Shown piece after piece: positions 38,223 through 47,864 of a stretch of 64,000 nucleotides of DNA (position 1 is its first letter; each line of letters opens with the position of its first letter). Both the position numbers and the translations under genes were made by a program. This DNA comes from Bosea sp. BIWAKO-01. GTDB taxonomy: Bacteria > Pseudomonadota > Alphaproteobacteria > Rhizobiales > Beijerinckiaceae. Location of the stretch: positions 1,609,501 to 1,673,500 of the forward strand of contig NZ_BCQA01000001.1 in the NCBI RefSeq assembly GCF_001748145.1, written 5' to 3'. The notes beneath the pieces were generated by a model that was not told the DNA's origin, ran no database searches, and was given only the letters and a program-made list of their open reading frames with translations.

Positions 38223-38244
38223 ATGGCCGGGGCAAGCCCGGCCA
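38223..38244. repeat. REP-like palindrome, dnaK-dnaJ gap, unit 2
   Basis: TGGCCGGG and CCCGGCCA arms form a perfect 8-bp stem around GCAAG (plus strand). No T-tract. Possibly stabilises dnaK mRNA or lowers read-through into dnaJ. Confidence 0.65.
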
Positions 38245-38271
38245 GGTCGTCGTGGAGAGATCAGAGCGCGA

Positions 38272-40197
38272 TCAGGCGCTCTTCTTCTTGTCGTTCTTGT
38301 CGTCGCTGACATCCTTGAAGTCGGCGTCGATGACGTCGTCCTTCTTGGCGTCGGCATGCTCTTCGCCGCCTTCAGCCGTGGCACCCTCGGCCTGGCTCGC
38401 CGCATACATGGCTTCACCGAGCTTCATCGAGGCCTGCATCAGGTCGGTCGTGCGCGAGGTGATCGCCTCGACATTCTCTTCGGCCAGCGCGGCCTTGAGC
38501 GCGTCAAGTGCGGTCTCGATCGCTGACTTGTCGGCGGCAGAAACCTTGTCGCCATAGTCCTTCAGCGACTTCTCGGTGGAGTGGACCAGGCTCTCGCCCT
38601 GGTTCTTGGCTTCCACCAGCTCGCGGCGCTTCTTGTCCTCGGTGGCATTCGCCTCGGCGTCCTTCACCATCTTCTGGATGTCGGCCTCGGAGAGACCACC
38701 GGAAGCCTGGATGCGGATCTGCTGCTCCTTGTTGGTGGCCTTGTCCTTCGCCGTCACCGAGACGATGCCGTTGGCGTCGATGTCGAAGGTCACCTCGATC
38801 TGCGGCATGCCGCGCGGCGCCGGCGGGATGCCCATCAGGTCGAACTGGCCGAGCATCTTGTTGTCGGCAGCCATCTCGCGCTCGCCCTGGAAGACCCGGA
38901 TCGTCACCGCGCCCTGGTTGTCCTCGGCGGTCGAGAAGACCTGGCTCTTCTTGGTCGGGATCGTGGTGTTGCGGTCGATCAGGCGGGTGAACACGCCGCC
39001 GAGCGTCTCGATGCCGAGCGAGAGCGGGGTCACGTCGAGCAGCAGCACGTCCTTGACGTCGCCCTGCAGCACGCCGGCCTGGATCGCGGCGCCGATGGCG
39101 ACGACCTCGTCCGGATTGACGCCCTTATGCGGCTCCTTGCCGAAGAACTGCTTCACCACCTCCTGGACCTTCGGCATGCGGGTCATGCCGCCGACGAGAA
39201 CGACCTCGTCGATCTGGCCCGCCGAAAGGCCGGCATCCTTGAGCGCCTTGCGGCAGGGCTCGATGGTGCGCTGGATCAGATCGTCGACCAGGCTCTCGAA
39301 CTTGGCGCGCGAGAGCTTGATGGCGAGGTGCTTCGGCCCGGAGGCGTCGGCAGTGATGTAGGGCAGGTTGATTTCGGTCTGCGCGGCGCTGGAAAGCTCG
39401 ATCTTGGCCTTCTCGGCAGCTTCCTTCAGGCGCTGCAGGGCGAGCTTGTCCTTCTTCAGGTCGATGCCCTGCTCGCGCTTGAACTCGTCCGCAAGGTATT
39501 CGACCAGGCGCATGTCGAAGTCTTCGCCACCCAGGAAGGTGTCGCCATTGGTCGACTTCACCTCGAAGACGCCGTCGCCGATCTCGAGGATCGAGACGTC
39601 GAAGGTGCCGCCGCCGAGGTCATAGACCGCGATCGTGCCAGCGGTCTTCTTGTCGAGGCCATAGGCGAGCGCAGCCGCCGTCGGCTCGTTGATGATGCGC
39701 AGCACCTCGAGGCCGGCGATGCGACCGGCATCCTTCGTGGCCTGACGCTGGGCGTCGTTGAAATAGGCGGGAACGGTGATGACCGCCTGCGTGACCGGCT
39801 GCCCGAGATAGGCCTCGGCGGTCTCCTTCATCTTGGTCAGGGTGAAGGCGGAAATCTGCGAAGGCGAATAGTCCTTGCCGTCAGCCTCGACCCAAGCATC
39901 GCCCGTCGGGGCCTTCTTGATCCGGTAAGGGACGAGATTCATGTCCTTCTTCGTCATCGGATCCTCAAAGGTCCGACCGATCAGGCGCTTGATGGCGAAG
40001 AAAGTGCGCTCCGGATTGGTGACGGCCTGACGCTTGGCCGGCTGGCCGACAAGCCGCTCGCCGTCATCGGTGATGGCGACGATGGAGGGCGTGGTGCGCG
40101 CGCCCTCGGAATTCTCGATAACCTTCGGTGTAGTGCCTTCCATCACGGCAACGCAGGAGTTCGTCGTGCCGAGGTCGATACCAATAACTTTACCCAT
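38272..40197 (-). CDS. dnaK: Chaperone DnaK (Hsp70)
   Basis: A 641-residue ATP-driven chaperone. The ATPase domain (about 1-385) has [31 protein letters not shown] and [17 protein letters not shown] hydrophobic linker ([15 protein letters not shown]) leads to the substrate-binding domain and the helical lid. The Asp-rich tail ([22 protein letters not shown]) replaces the EEVD of eukaryotic forms. It is transcribed with dnaJ downstream from a promoter about 150 bp upstream. Confidence 0.99.
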   Translation of the reverse strand: MGKVIGIDLGTTNSCVAVMEGTTPKVIENSEGARTTPSIVAITDDGERLVGQPAKRQAVTNPERTFFAIKRLIGRTFEDPMTKKDMNLVPYRIKKAPTGDAWVEADGKDYSPSQISAFTLTKMKETAEAYLGQPVTQAVITVPAYFNDAQRQATKDAGRIAGLEVLRIINEPTAAALAYGLDKKTAGTIAVYDLGGGTFDVSILEIGDGVFEVKSTNGDTFLGGEDFDMRLVEYLADEFKREQGIDLKKDKLALQRLKEAAEKAKIELSSAAQTEINLPYITADASGPKHLAIKLSRAKFESLVDDLIQRTIEPCRKALKDAGLSAGQIDEVVLVGGMTRMPKVQEVVKQFFGKEPHKGVNPDEVVAIGAAIQAGVLQGDVKDVLLLDVTPLSLGIETLGGVFTRLIDRNTTIPTKKSQVFSTAEDNQGAVTIRVFQGEREMAADNKMLGQFDLMGIPPAPRGMPQIEVTFDIDANGIVSVTAKDKATNKEQQIRIQASGGLSEADIQKMVKDAEANATEDKKRRELVEAKNQGESLVHSTEKSLKDYGDKVSAADKSAIETALDALKAALAEENVEAITSRTTDLMQASMKLGEAMYAASQAEGATAEGGEEHADAKKDDVIDADFKDVSDDKNDKKKSA

Positions 40198-40529
40198 GGA
40201 CGGGATCCCTTTCGATTAGCAGATCGCCGACCGGCGACGCATTTCGCACCGCCTGCCGGCCCATGGACCGGCCCGCCCCCGCCTTACGCGGCAAACGGAA
40301 CCGGCATTCCACGTTTCGCGGTCGTCAAACCGCCTCTTGGCGGCGTATATAGTGAGGGTGTTCCCGCCCTTGCAAGACACGGAGCCGGATTAAGAATCGG
40401 CAAACGCGCGCGTCACGCGGGGGAGAGGTCGCGGCCGCATCATTGCCAAGCAGTGTTGCGCCAATGCTCTTGCATGCGTTCGCTCGCCAATTCATGCAGA
40501 AGATTGCGTTTACCATTTCACGGCACCCG
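40198..40529. other. dnaK upstream region
   Basis: No gene is seen in the region. It holds the dnaK leader and promoter on the minus strand, and a GC-rich leader with a possible CCGGCCCATGGACCGGCCC-type inverted repeat near 40256-40275. Confidence 0.4.
40346..40376 (-). promoter_or_regulatory. dnaK promoter, heat-shock-like
   Basis: On the minus strand CTTGCAA (-35) and TATATA (-10, 40346-40351) are 18 bp apart. The CTTG start fits RpoH-type promoters of alphaproteobacteria. Confidence 0.55.
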
Positions 40530-41420
40530 ATGCTGACCAGACCCGGCCGCATAGCCCTCAAGATCTTCGTGATGCTGGCTGCAGCCGGTTCGGGTGGGCT
40601 TGCCCAGGCTCAGCCGATGCAATTGCCAGGCGCGCAACCCTTCAATCCGCCGGGCGCACATCAGGCGGCGCCCCCCGGCACGGGCGGACCGGCCAAGCCG
40701 CACACCCCCTCGATGCCGGCCATCAAGCTGCCGACCGAGGAAGGGATCATCGGCCGCGTGCTCCGGCAGAATGGCGGCGCCGGCGAAGCGGTCTTCGAGA
40801 AGACGCCGACCGGCTTTGGCCTCAAGCTCAACGCTGCCGGCTTCCAGCCCGGCAACCTGACGGAGCCCTGTGCCATTTCCTTCGGCGATACGCCGCTGCC
40901 GGTGACATCGCTCGGCAAACCGGCCGGTGTGCCACGCTACAAGCTGGAGGCCTCGGCCTGCCCGATCGTGTTCGATGTCCTGGAGGGCGCCTTTCTGGTG
41001 GTCGAGCCTGAGCAACCCTGCGTGATCGAGGCAGCCGCCTGCCGGATCGACCCGCGAGGTCTCTGGGGGCCTGATGCACGCACCCTCTCGGCGCGCGCCA
41101 AGGAGATCGAATCCGAGCGCGGCAGGGCGGAGCGCGCCGTGCGCGAGGGCTTTCGCGCGCTTGCAGCCAAGGGCGATCTCAGCACGCAGCGCAGCATCGC
41201 GCGGGAACAGGCCGGGTTCACCTCCGAACGTGAGCTGACCTGCCGTGATTTCCAGCGCGAAGGATCGCTCGGTTTCTGCGCCGCGCGCATCACGGAGGCC
41301 AAGGCTGCCGCAATCCGCGCCCGCCTCGGCCTGCCCGAACCCAAGCCCGAACGGCCCAAGCCGGCCCGACCCGCCGTGGCCCGCCCGGTCGCGCCGCCGG
41401 TTGCCGTTCCGACCCAGTAG
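40530..41420 (+). CDS. Secreted protein of unknown function
   Basis: A protein of about 296 residues with an N-terminal signal helix (IALKIFVMLAAAGSGGLAQAQ), a Pro-rich segment, then a globular region. That region has several cysteines (TEPCAISFGD, ASACPIVFD, QPCVIEAAACRIDP, LTCRDFQ, GFCAARI), probably disulfide bonded. The C-terminus is Pro/Ala/Lys-rich. The start is uncertain: ATGs at 40494 and 40530 are in frame and no clear ribosome-binding site is seen. I do not recognise the family. It converges on the lrp gene. Confidence 0.65.
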   Translation: MLTRPGRIALKIFVMLAAAGSGGLAQAQPMQLPGAQPFNPPGAHQAAPPGTGGPAKPHTPSMPAIKLPTEEGIIGRVLRQNGGAGEAVFEKTPTGFGLKLNAAGFQPGNLTEPCAISFGDTPLPVTSLGKPAGVPRYKLEASACPIVFDVLEGAFLVVEPEQPCVIEAAACRIDPRGLWGPDARTLSARAKEIESERGRAERAVREGFRALAAKGDLSTQRSIAREQAGFTSERELTCRDFQREGSLGFCAARITEAKAAAIRARLGLPEPKPERPKPARPAVARPVAPPVAVPTQ

Positions 41421-41429
41421 GCCCGGCCC

Positions 41430-41897
41430 TTACACTTTCGGCATGTCCGGAACCTTGTAGGCCGTGGTCGCCTTGATGCGTTCCATCGCGAAGCGGGAGG
41501 TGACGTTCTTCAGCGGAATCGTCTCGATCAGCCGCTTATAGAAGCCATCATAGGCCGCCATGTCGGCCACCACCACGCGCAGCATGTAATCGACATCGCC
41601 GGCCATCCGGTAGAACTCCATGACCTCCGGCATCGACGCGACCATCTGAGCGAATTTTTCCAGCCAGGGACCGGAATGGTCGGCGGTCTCGATCTGGACG
41701 AAGACCGTGAGCCCGAGTCCGATCTTCTCCGGCGCCACCAGCGCGACACGCTTGGTGATGACGCCCGTCGCCTCCAGCCGCTGAATCCGCTTCCAGCAGG
41801 GCGTCTGCGAGAGGCCGACGCGATCGGCCAGCTCGGCGATCGAGATGTTCGCATCACCTTGCAGGACAGTCAGGATTTTCCGGTCGATCGCATCCAT
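41430..41897 (-). CDS. Lrp/AsnC-family transcriptional regulator
   Basis: A 155-residue regulator. The helix-turn-helix is NISIAELADRVGLSQTPCWKRIQRLEATGVI, written here only to mark residues 18-48 in part. An effector-binding RAM domain (about 65-145) has VMEFYRMAGDVDYMLRVVV. An AT-rich palindrome upstream is a plausible operator. It is divergent from the ABC importer genes by about 160 bp and may sense an amino acid-like ligand. Confidence 0.93.
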   Translation of the reverse strand: MDAIDRKILTVLQGDANISIAELADRVGLSQTPCWKRIQRLEATGVITKRVALVAPEKIGLGLTVFVQIETADHSGPWLEKFAQMVASMPEVMEFYRMAGDVDYMLRVVVADMAAYDGFYKRLIETIPLKNVTSRFAMERIKATTAYKVPDMPKV

Positions 41898-41908
41898 TCT
41901 CTCAGCCC

Positions 41909-41926
41909 ATCAATTGGAGAATTGAT
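41909..41926. promoter_or_regulatory. AT-rich palindrome, candidate Lrp operator
   Basis: ATCAATT-GGAG-AATTGAT is a perfect 7+7 bp inverted repeat 12 bp from the lrp start, in the divergent region with the importer genes. Confidence 0.5.
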
Positions 41927-42057
41927 TTCCTATTGAATTGGGAATCTAGAGAAAAATCATCTTTTCGATGCCCGCATCTTGCATTCAGATAGAAAATCCT
42001 TTTCTCAATCTGTCAACCGGCGTTATCGCCGGACCGATTTTCATGAAGGATGGATCG

Positions 42058-43083
42058 ATGGATCGCCGCCAGTTTCTGCTCGCCGGCTCTTCGCTTCTCG
42101 CGAGCACTCCCCTTGCCGGCGCTGCATGGGCCCAGAGCGGCGTGACAGCCCGTGTCGGCTACATCCCGGTCATCGGCACGGCGCCCGTCTTCGTTGCCAA
42201 TGGCGAAGGCTGGCTCAAGGAGGCGGGCATCAATGCCGCCTTCACGGTCTTCGAATCCGGTCCGAACATGATCCAGGCACTGGCCTCGGGCACGATCGAC
42301 CTCTATGTCGCGGGCATCGCGCCGCTTGCCGTCGCCCGCTCGCGCGGCGTCGACATTCGCGTCGTGGCCGCAACTGCGGTCGCCGAGAACGTCTTCGTCG
42401 CAGCGCCCGCGCTCGCCAAGTTCTTCACGCCCGGCACCGCACCGGCTGCGGCCTTCAAGGCACATAAGGCCGCCACCGGAAAGCCGGCCCGGCTTGCGAC
42501 CCAGCCGGCCGGCTCGGTGCCCAACACCACCCTGCAATACTGGCTCTGGGAGGTCGCCAAGGCCGACAAGGCCGATGTCGAGGTCGTGCCCATGGGCATC
42601 GACGCGACCCAGCAGGCCGTGCTCGCAGCAGCCGTCGAGGGCGCGATCGTGCGCGAGCCGGCGCTGTCGATCATCCAGACCCGCAATCCCGGCATCAAGC
42701 TGATCGCCGGCGGCGAAGAACTGTTCCCCGGCCAGCCCGGGACCGTGGTCGCAGCATCAGGCGATTTCGTCACCAAGAATCCTGACGCCGTGCAGAAGCT
42801 GGTGACCAGCCTGGTGCGTGCCGCCGCTCTGATCGCCAAGGACCCCGACAAGGCTGCCCCGCATGTCGGCGCCGCGCTTGGCAAGGGCATCGTCGACCCG
42901 GCCCTGATCCGACAGGCGCTGACCTCGCCCGCCAGCAAGTTCCAGATCGATCCGCGCGTCATCATCGAGCCGTCGCGTGCCATGCAGGCCTATCAGGTCA
43001 AGCTGGGCTCGCTCGAGAAGGAACTGCCTTTCGACGGCCTGTTCGAGACCCAGTATTACGAGCGCGCCATCAAAACCCTCTGA
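42058..43083 (+). CDS. ABC transporter substrate-binding protein, NitT/TauT type
   Basis: A 341-residue binding protein with a twin-arginine-like signal (MDRRQFLLAGSSLLASTPLA). The mature protein begins with RVGYIPVIGTAPVFVANGEG, and GPNMIQALASGTIDLYVAGIAPL marks the SsuA/NrtA/THI5 fold. Start chosen 6 nt after AAGGATGG; ATG 42043 is an alternative. The ligand may be a sulfonate, nitrate, or pyrimidine precursor; unknown. Confidence 0.9.
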   Translation: MDRRQFLLAGSSLLASTPLAGAAWAQSGVTARVGYIPVIGTAPVFVANGEGWLKEAGINAAFTVFESGPNMIQALASGTIDLYVAGIAPLAVARSRGVDIRVVAATAVAENVFVAAPALAKFFTPGTAPAAAFKAHKAATGKPARLATQPAGSVPNTTLQYWLWEVAKADKADVEVVPMGIDATQQAVLAAAVEGAIVREPALSIIQTRNPGIKLIAGGEELFPGQPGTVVAASGDFVTKNPDAVQKLVTSLVRAAALIAKDPDKAAPHVGAALGKGIVDPALIRQALTSPASKFQIDPRVIIEPSRAMQAYQVKLGSLEKELPFDGLFETQYYERAIKTL

Positions 43084-43102
43084 CAGAATCCGGCGGCTGA
43101 AC

Positions 43103-43855
43103 TTGACCTCGCTCAGGGCTCCGGCCCTCGCCTTCGCAGGCCTCCTCGCCTTCGTGCTACTCTGGGAGGCTATCCCCTATTTCGGCCTGGTGAACCCGGC
43201 CTTCCTGCCTGGCCCGTCTGCCTTGCCGAAGGCATTCTGGCGCGAAGTGAGCTCGGGTGCGTGGTTGTCGGCGATCGGCGGCTCGCTCGGCCATTATTTC
43301 ACGGGCCTGATCGTCGGCGCCGGCCTCGGCATCGCCACCGGCGTGCTCGTCGGCATGTCGCGCACCGCGGAAGAGGCCACGGCCTGGGTCGTGCGCGTGC
43401 TCCGGCCGATTCCCGGCCTCGCCTGGGTGCCCTTCGCCATCATCTGGTTCGGGGTCAATCCGTCGGCGGCGGTCTTCATCATCGCCATCGGCGTGTTCTG
43501 GATCGTCTTCTTTGCGGCGCAGGGCGCGATCCGCGGCGTCGACCGTGACCTGATCGAGGTTGCGGACGCGTTTGGTTTCCGATCGGCCTGGCAGCGTCTG
43601 AGCAAGATCCTGCTGCCGGCCGCAATGCCCGGCATTCTGGTCGGCGTCCGCACCGCGCTCGGCCAGGCCTGGATGGCGGTGGTCGCCGCCGAGATCTTTG
43701 GCGTCGCCGGTGTCGGCCAGCGCATGATGCAGGCCTCCAGTCTGCTCGCGACCGACATCGTGGTGATCTACATGCTGACCATGGCCGCGCTTTACGGCCT
43801 GCTCGACACCGCCTTCGTCGCTTTCCAGGGATGGGTTCTGCGATGGAAAGCGTGA
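43103..43855 (+). CDS. ABC transporter permease, NitT/TauT type
   Basis: A 250-residue permease with about six transmembrane helices. The EAA loop is DLIEVADAFGFRSAWQRLSK followed by ILLPAAMPGILVGVRTALG. The best start is a TTG at 43103, giving NLTSLRAPALAFAG-like residues; no ATG lies in the right place and the ribosome-binding site is weak. It overlaps the ATPase gene. Confidence 0.88.
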   Translation: MTSLRAPALAFAGLLAFVLLWEAIPYFGLVNPAFLPGPSALPKAFWREVSSGAWLSAIGGSLGHYFTGLIVGAGLGIATGVLVGMSRTAEEATAWVVRVLRPIPGLAWVPFAIIWFGVNPSAAVFIIAIGVFWIVFFAAQGAIRGVDRDLIEVADAFGFRSAWQRLSKILLPAAMPGILVGVRTALGQAWMAVVAAEIFGVAGVGQRMMQASSLLATDIVVIYMLTMAALYGLLDTAFVAFQGWVLRWKA

Positions 43856-44607
43856 TCGACATCAAGGCCCTGTCGCTGACCTTCACCCGCGACGGGGAAG
43901 CGACCGAGGTGCTGCACAAGCTGGACCTGCAGGTCGCGCGCGGCGAATTCCTCGCCATTGTCGGCCCATCCGGCGTCGGCAAGTCGACCCTGCTGCGCGT
44001 CATCGCCGGGCTCGCCAAGCCGAGCGGCGGCGAGGTCATCTTCCATGCCAGGGACCGGACGCGCCGGCCGGTCGCTCTGGTCTTCCAGGATTCGCGCCTG
44101 CTGCCCTGGCGCAAGGTGATCTCCAATGTCGGCTTTGGGCTCGAGGGGCGGGCCTCGCGCCCCGCGCGGCTCAAGCAGGCTCAGGAGATGCTCGATCTCG
44201 TGGGGCTCGGTCCGCTCGCACAGCGCTGGCCCCAGCAGCTCTCAGGCGGCCAGCGCCAGCGCGTCTCGCTGGCGCGCGCGCTCGCGGTCGAGCCGGAGAT
44301 CCTGCTGATGGACGAGCCCTTCTCGGCACTGGACGCCCTGACGCGCGAAACCCTGCAGGACGAGCTGATCCGAGTCTGGCAAAGCACCGACAAGACCGTG
44401 CTCTTCGTCACGCATGACATCGACGAGGCTGCCTATCTCGCCGACCGCGTCGTCGTGCTCTCGGGCGCACCCGGCCAGATCATCGCCGAGCATCGGATCA
44501 CCGCTCCGCGCCCGCGCCGCCGCGGAGCCGCTGCCGAGACCGAGATCGTGCGTGCCGTGCGCCGCGGACTTGGCGCCGATATCGTCGCGGATGGCGCAGC
44601 GATCTGA
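43843..44607 (+). CDS. ABC transporter ATP-binding protein, NitT/TauT type
   Basis: A 254-residue ATPase with Walker A GPSGVGKST, Q-loop VFQDSRLLPWRKV, signature [14 protein letters not shown], Walker B ILLMDEPFSALD and H-loop VTHDIDEA. These match SsuB/TauB/NrtD proteins. ATG 43843 overlaps the permease by 13 bp; ATG 43831 is also possible. After it, 44608-44871 holds no gene that I can support. Confidence 0.92.
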   Translation: MESVIDIKALSLTFTRDGEATEVLHKLDLQVARGEFLAIVGPSGVGKSTLLRVIAGLAKPSGGEVIFHARDRTRRPVALVFQDSRLLPWRKVISNVGFGLEGRASRPARLKQAQEMLDLVGLGPLAQRWPQQLSGGQRQRVSLARALAVEPEILLMDEPFSALDALTRETLQDELIRVWQSTDKTVLFVTHDIDEAAYLADRVVVLSGAPGQIIAEHRITAPRPRRRGAAAETEIVRAVRRGLGADIVADGAAI

Positions 44608-44871
44608 TTGCCGCTCACACCACGTCGTCGTTCCAGCCGCAGCGCAGCATAGCCTCGGACGCTCTCGAAGGGCGCCCGGAGCGGCGCCGCGGCCCGGCTT
44701 ACCCGGAATGGTGAAGCTCCCGTGCGCGGGGCGACATCATGGCGCGGGGCATCCTTGCGCCCGATGCCCGAAGAAGGCCCTGCTCACGCGCTATCACCGG
44801 CTTGTCATTGGCGCGCAGCGCCAATTTGGGGCAGGTGAGCTGAGGCTTTTACGGATTTGACGACGGAAAAC

Positions 44872-47052
44872 ATGGTCGAGCGCATTACAAACGGCTTGCT
44901 GCGGCGGGGCCTTCTCATCCTCGCACTGCTCCTGCCCGGCGCCGCCCTTGCCGCTGAATCGGCCGCGGTCACCAGCCCCCGCGTCACTGCGACCCTGCTC
45001 TCCAGCCGCGACGTCGTTGCGCCCGGCGAGCGCTTCCAGGTCGCGCTCAGCCAGAAGATCGCCAAGGGCTGGCACACATACTGGGCCAATCCCGGCGATT
45101 CCGGCGAGCCGACGCGGATCGAGTGGACATTGCCTGCGGGCTACAGCGCCGGTGCGATCCAATGGCCGGCGCCGAAGGCGCTCCCGGTCGAGCCGCTCGT
45201 CAATTTCGGCTTCAGCGACGCCGTGCTGCTGCCGGTGGAGATCACCGTTCCCGAAGGCGCACAGCCGGGCGAGCGCCTTACCCTCAAGGCGAACGCGACC
45301 TGGCTGGTCTGCGAAAAGATCTGCATCCCCGAGGAAGGCTCCTTCACGCTCGACCTCAAGGTCGGCCCGGCCCCGGTCGCCGATGAGGCGGCACAGTCGC
45401 GGATCGATGCGGCCCGCGCCGCGCTGCCGCAACCTGCCGCTTTCCGGGCGAAGCTGACGCAGGACGGCGATGCTCTAGCCCTCGCGCTGCCGGGCCTCGG
45501 GCAGCCCGTCGAGGAGCTGCGCTACTTCCCGCTGCTCGAGACGTTGATCGAGCATGCCGCTCCGCAGACCGCGACGAACTCTTCCGACGGCACGGTCTTG
45601 CGACTTGCCCGTTCCAGCTCGTTCAAGATCGGCGAGACCGAACTCAACGGGGTCATCACCTATCGCGAGGCCGGCGTGCCGCGCGCGCTCAGCCTGATGG
45701 CCGATGTCGAGCCTGCGCTGGTCAATTCCACGCCTGCGGCAGCGGCGCCGCAAGCTGCCCAGGCCCTGGCCGTGGTGCGCGTCGCCGCAGCGCCCGAAAG
45801 CAACCTGACGCTCTGGGCAGCACTGGCCTTCGCCTTCGCCGGCGGCCTGATCCTCAACCTGATGCCTTGCGTGCTGCCGGTGCTGTTCATCAAGGCGCTC
45901 GGCTTCGCCCAGGCCGCACAGGCGAGCCGCGCCGAGGTGCGCGAGCAGGGTCTGCTCTTCCTTTGCGGCGTCCTTACCAGCTTCATCATCCTTGCCGGCG
46001 CGGTGATCGCGCTGGCAGCGCTTGGCACCAGCATCGGCTGGGGTTTCCAGCTGCAATCGCCGCCCGTCGTGATCGCGCTGGCGGTCATCATGGTGCTGAT
46101 CGGCCTCAACCTGCTCGGCGCATTCGAAATCGGCGGCTCCGTCCAGGGCGCCGGGCACGGGCTTGCCTCCAGCGGCGGACGCTTGGGCGCCTTCATGACC
46201 GGGGCGCTCGCCGTCATCGTCGCGACGCCCTGCACCGCCCCCTTCATGGGCGCGGCCATGGGATATGCCGTAACGCAACCGCCGCAGATCGCACTTGCGG
46301 TCTTCCTGGCGCTCGCGCTCGGCTTTGCCGCGCCGGTGGTCCTCCTGTCCTTCGCTCCCGGCTGGCTGCGTCTGCTGCCAAAGCCCGGCCGCTGGATGGT
46401 CATCCTCAAGCAGGCCTTTGCCTTCCCGATGTTTGCGACCGCGACCTGGCTGGTCTGGGTCGCCTCCGTCCAGGCCGGGCCCGGCGGCGTGCTTGCCGCT
46501 CTGGCGGCGATCCTCGCGGCCGGCTTCCTCGTCTGGCTGCTCGGCCTCGGCCGCAGTGCTGGCGGGCGGACCCGAATCGCCCTTTCGGCCCTCGCCCTGT
46601 TCGTCGCCGTCGGCGCCGGGGCCTTCGTGCTTCAGAGCGCCGTTCCGAGCGCGACGGACACAGCACGGGCGGGCGACATCGAGCCCTGGTCTCCCGAGCG
46701 CGTCGCCGCGCTGCAGGCGGAAGGGCGTCCCGTCTTCGTCAACTTCACCGCGGCCTGGTGCATCACCTGCCTCGCCAATGAGCGGGTCGCGCTGGTCCGG
46801 CAGGAGGTCAAGGACACCTTTGCCAAGCTGAACGTCGCCTATCTCAAGGCCGACTGGACCAACCGGAATGCCACCATCGCCGCCGCGCTTGCCGAGCACG
46901 GCCGGGCCGGCGTGCCGCTCTACCTGTTCTATCCCGGCACGAAGGGCGCGCCGCCCGAAATCATGCCGCAACTCCTGACGACCGACATGCTGGTCGAGGC
47001 TGCCAGCCGTGCCGCCGGCAAAGAGGCTAGGACCGCGCAGAACCGACCCTGA
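44872..47052 (+). CDS. DsbD/ScsB-family protein-disulfide reductase
   Basis: A 726-residue inner-membrane protein that passes electrons from thioredoxin to the periplasm. It has a signal peptide (to LPGAALAAE), then a DsbD alpha-like domain with the CEKIC pair in NATWLVCEKICIPEEG. An eight-helix core carries cysteines in NLMPCVLPVLF and TPCTAPFMGAAMG. A C-terminal thioredoxin domain has the active site AWCITCLANE. ATG chosen over an upstream TTG. The next gene, a periplasmic redoxin, lies 22 bp downstream. Confidence 0.93.
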   Translation: MVERITNGLLRRGLLILALLLPGAALAAESAAVTSPRVTATLLSSRDVVAPGERFQVALSQKIAKGWHTYWANPGDSGEPTRIEWTLPAGYSAGAIQWPAPKALPVEPLVNFGFSDAVLLPVEITVPEGAQPGERLTLKANATWLVCEKICIPEEGSFTLDLKVGPAPVADEAAQSRIDAARAALPQPAAFRAKLTQDGDALALALPGLGQPVEELRYFPLLETLIEHAAPQTATNSSDGTVLRLARSSSFKIGETELNGVITYREAGVPRALSLMADVEPALVNSTPAAAAPQAAQALAVVRVAAAPESNLTLWAALAFAFAGGLILNLMPCVLPVLFIKALGFAQAAQASRAEVREQGLLFLCGVLTSFIILAGAVIALAALGTSIGWGFQLQSPPVVIALAVIMVLIGLNLLGAFEIGGSVQGAGHGLASSGGRLGAFMTGALAVIVATPCTAPFMGAAMGYAVTQPPQIALAVFLALALGFAAPVVLLSFAPGWLRLLPKPGRWMVILKQAFAFPMFATATWLVWVASVQAGPGGVLAALAAILAAGFLVWLLGLGRSAGGRTRIALSALALFVAVGAGAFVLQSAVPSATDTARAGDIEPWSPERVAALQAEGRPVFVNFTAAWCITCLANERVALVRQEVKDTFAKLNVAYLKADWTNRNATIAAALAEHGRAGVPLYLFYPGTKGAPPEIMPQLLTTDMLVEAASRAAGKEARTAQNRP

Positions 47053-47074
47053 TCCCCGGAAGACGGAGGCAGAC

Positions 47075-47713
47075 ATGACAGCTGTGACACGTCAGAGTTT
47101 CATCGCAAGTCTGGTCCTTGCGGGCCTCACAGTCGCAGCGGGCCCGGCGCTCGCGCAGAGCGCCCCGCGGATCGGTGCGCCGGCTCCCGCCTTCTCAGTG
47201 ATCGATGTCGACGGCCGGACCCGGTCGCTCTCGGAATTCCCGGGCAAGACCGTGATCCTAGAATGGACCAATCACGACTGCCCCTATGTCCGCAAACACT
47301 ACAACGGCGGCACCATGCAGAGCCTGCAGCGCGATATGACGAAGGAAGGCATTGTCTGGCTGAGCGTCGTCTCCTCACCGCCGGGTGAGCAGGGCTATGT
47401 CACGGCCGCCCAGGCCAAGGGGCTGACCGCCTCGCGCAACGCCGCCCCCAGCGACCTGTTGCTCGACCCTAAGGGCACCATGGGCCGCGCCTATCGGGCG
47501 CAGACCACGCCGCATATGTACATCATCGATGGCAAGGGCACGCTGGTCTATGCGGGCGCGATCGACGACAAGCCCTCGGCCAGCGCGGCCAGCCTGAACG
47601 GCGCCAAGAGCTATGTGCGCCAGGCGGTGGCCGAAATGAAGGCCGGCAAGCCGATCTCGGAAGCCACGACCAAGGCCTATGGCTGCGGGATCAAGCTCGC
47701 ACCGCTCAGCTGA
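47075..47713 (+). CDS. Periplasmic redoxin-family protein
   Basis: A 212-residue secreted protein of the AhpC/TSA-redoxin fold. The signal peptide ends GPALAQ. The active-site region is LEWTNHDCPYVRKHYNGGTM with a single Cys, so it acts as a one-cysteine redoxin or peroxidase. PHMYIIDGKGTLVYAGAIDDKPS is family typical, and a second Cys sits near the C-terminus (YGCGIKL). GGAGG precedes the ATG. It is probably a redox partner of the DsbD-family protein. Confidence 0.9.
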   Translation: MTAVTRQSFIASLVLAGLTVAAGPALAQSAPRIGAPAPAFSVIDVDGRTRSLSEFPGKTVILEWTNHDCPYVRKHYNGGTMQSLQRDMTKEGIVWLSVVSSPPGEQGYVTAAQAKGLTASRNAAPSDLLLDPKGTMGRAYRAQTTPHMYIIDGKGTLVYAGAIDDKPSASAASLNGAKSYVRQAVAEMKAGKPISEATTKAYGCGIKLAPLS

Positions 47714-47864
47714 CGGCAGTGGGCGTGGCCACCAGCGCCGTCGCGCTGCGGCCACATCACCCGCGCCGACGCCACCGCGACCTGATGCATGACCTGCCTC
47801 TTCAGCGAGCGGGGCGCTGGTCCGGCGGAAGATCTTGGGACGCTTCTGATACGCTGAATGTCGC

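Noticed and set aside
38581..40536. Long plus-strand ORF of 651 codons
   Set aside because: It runs antisense to dnaK, whose motifs are unambiguous; an open antisense frame is common over highly biased GC-rich genes.
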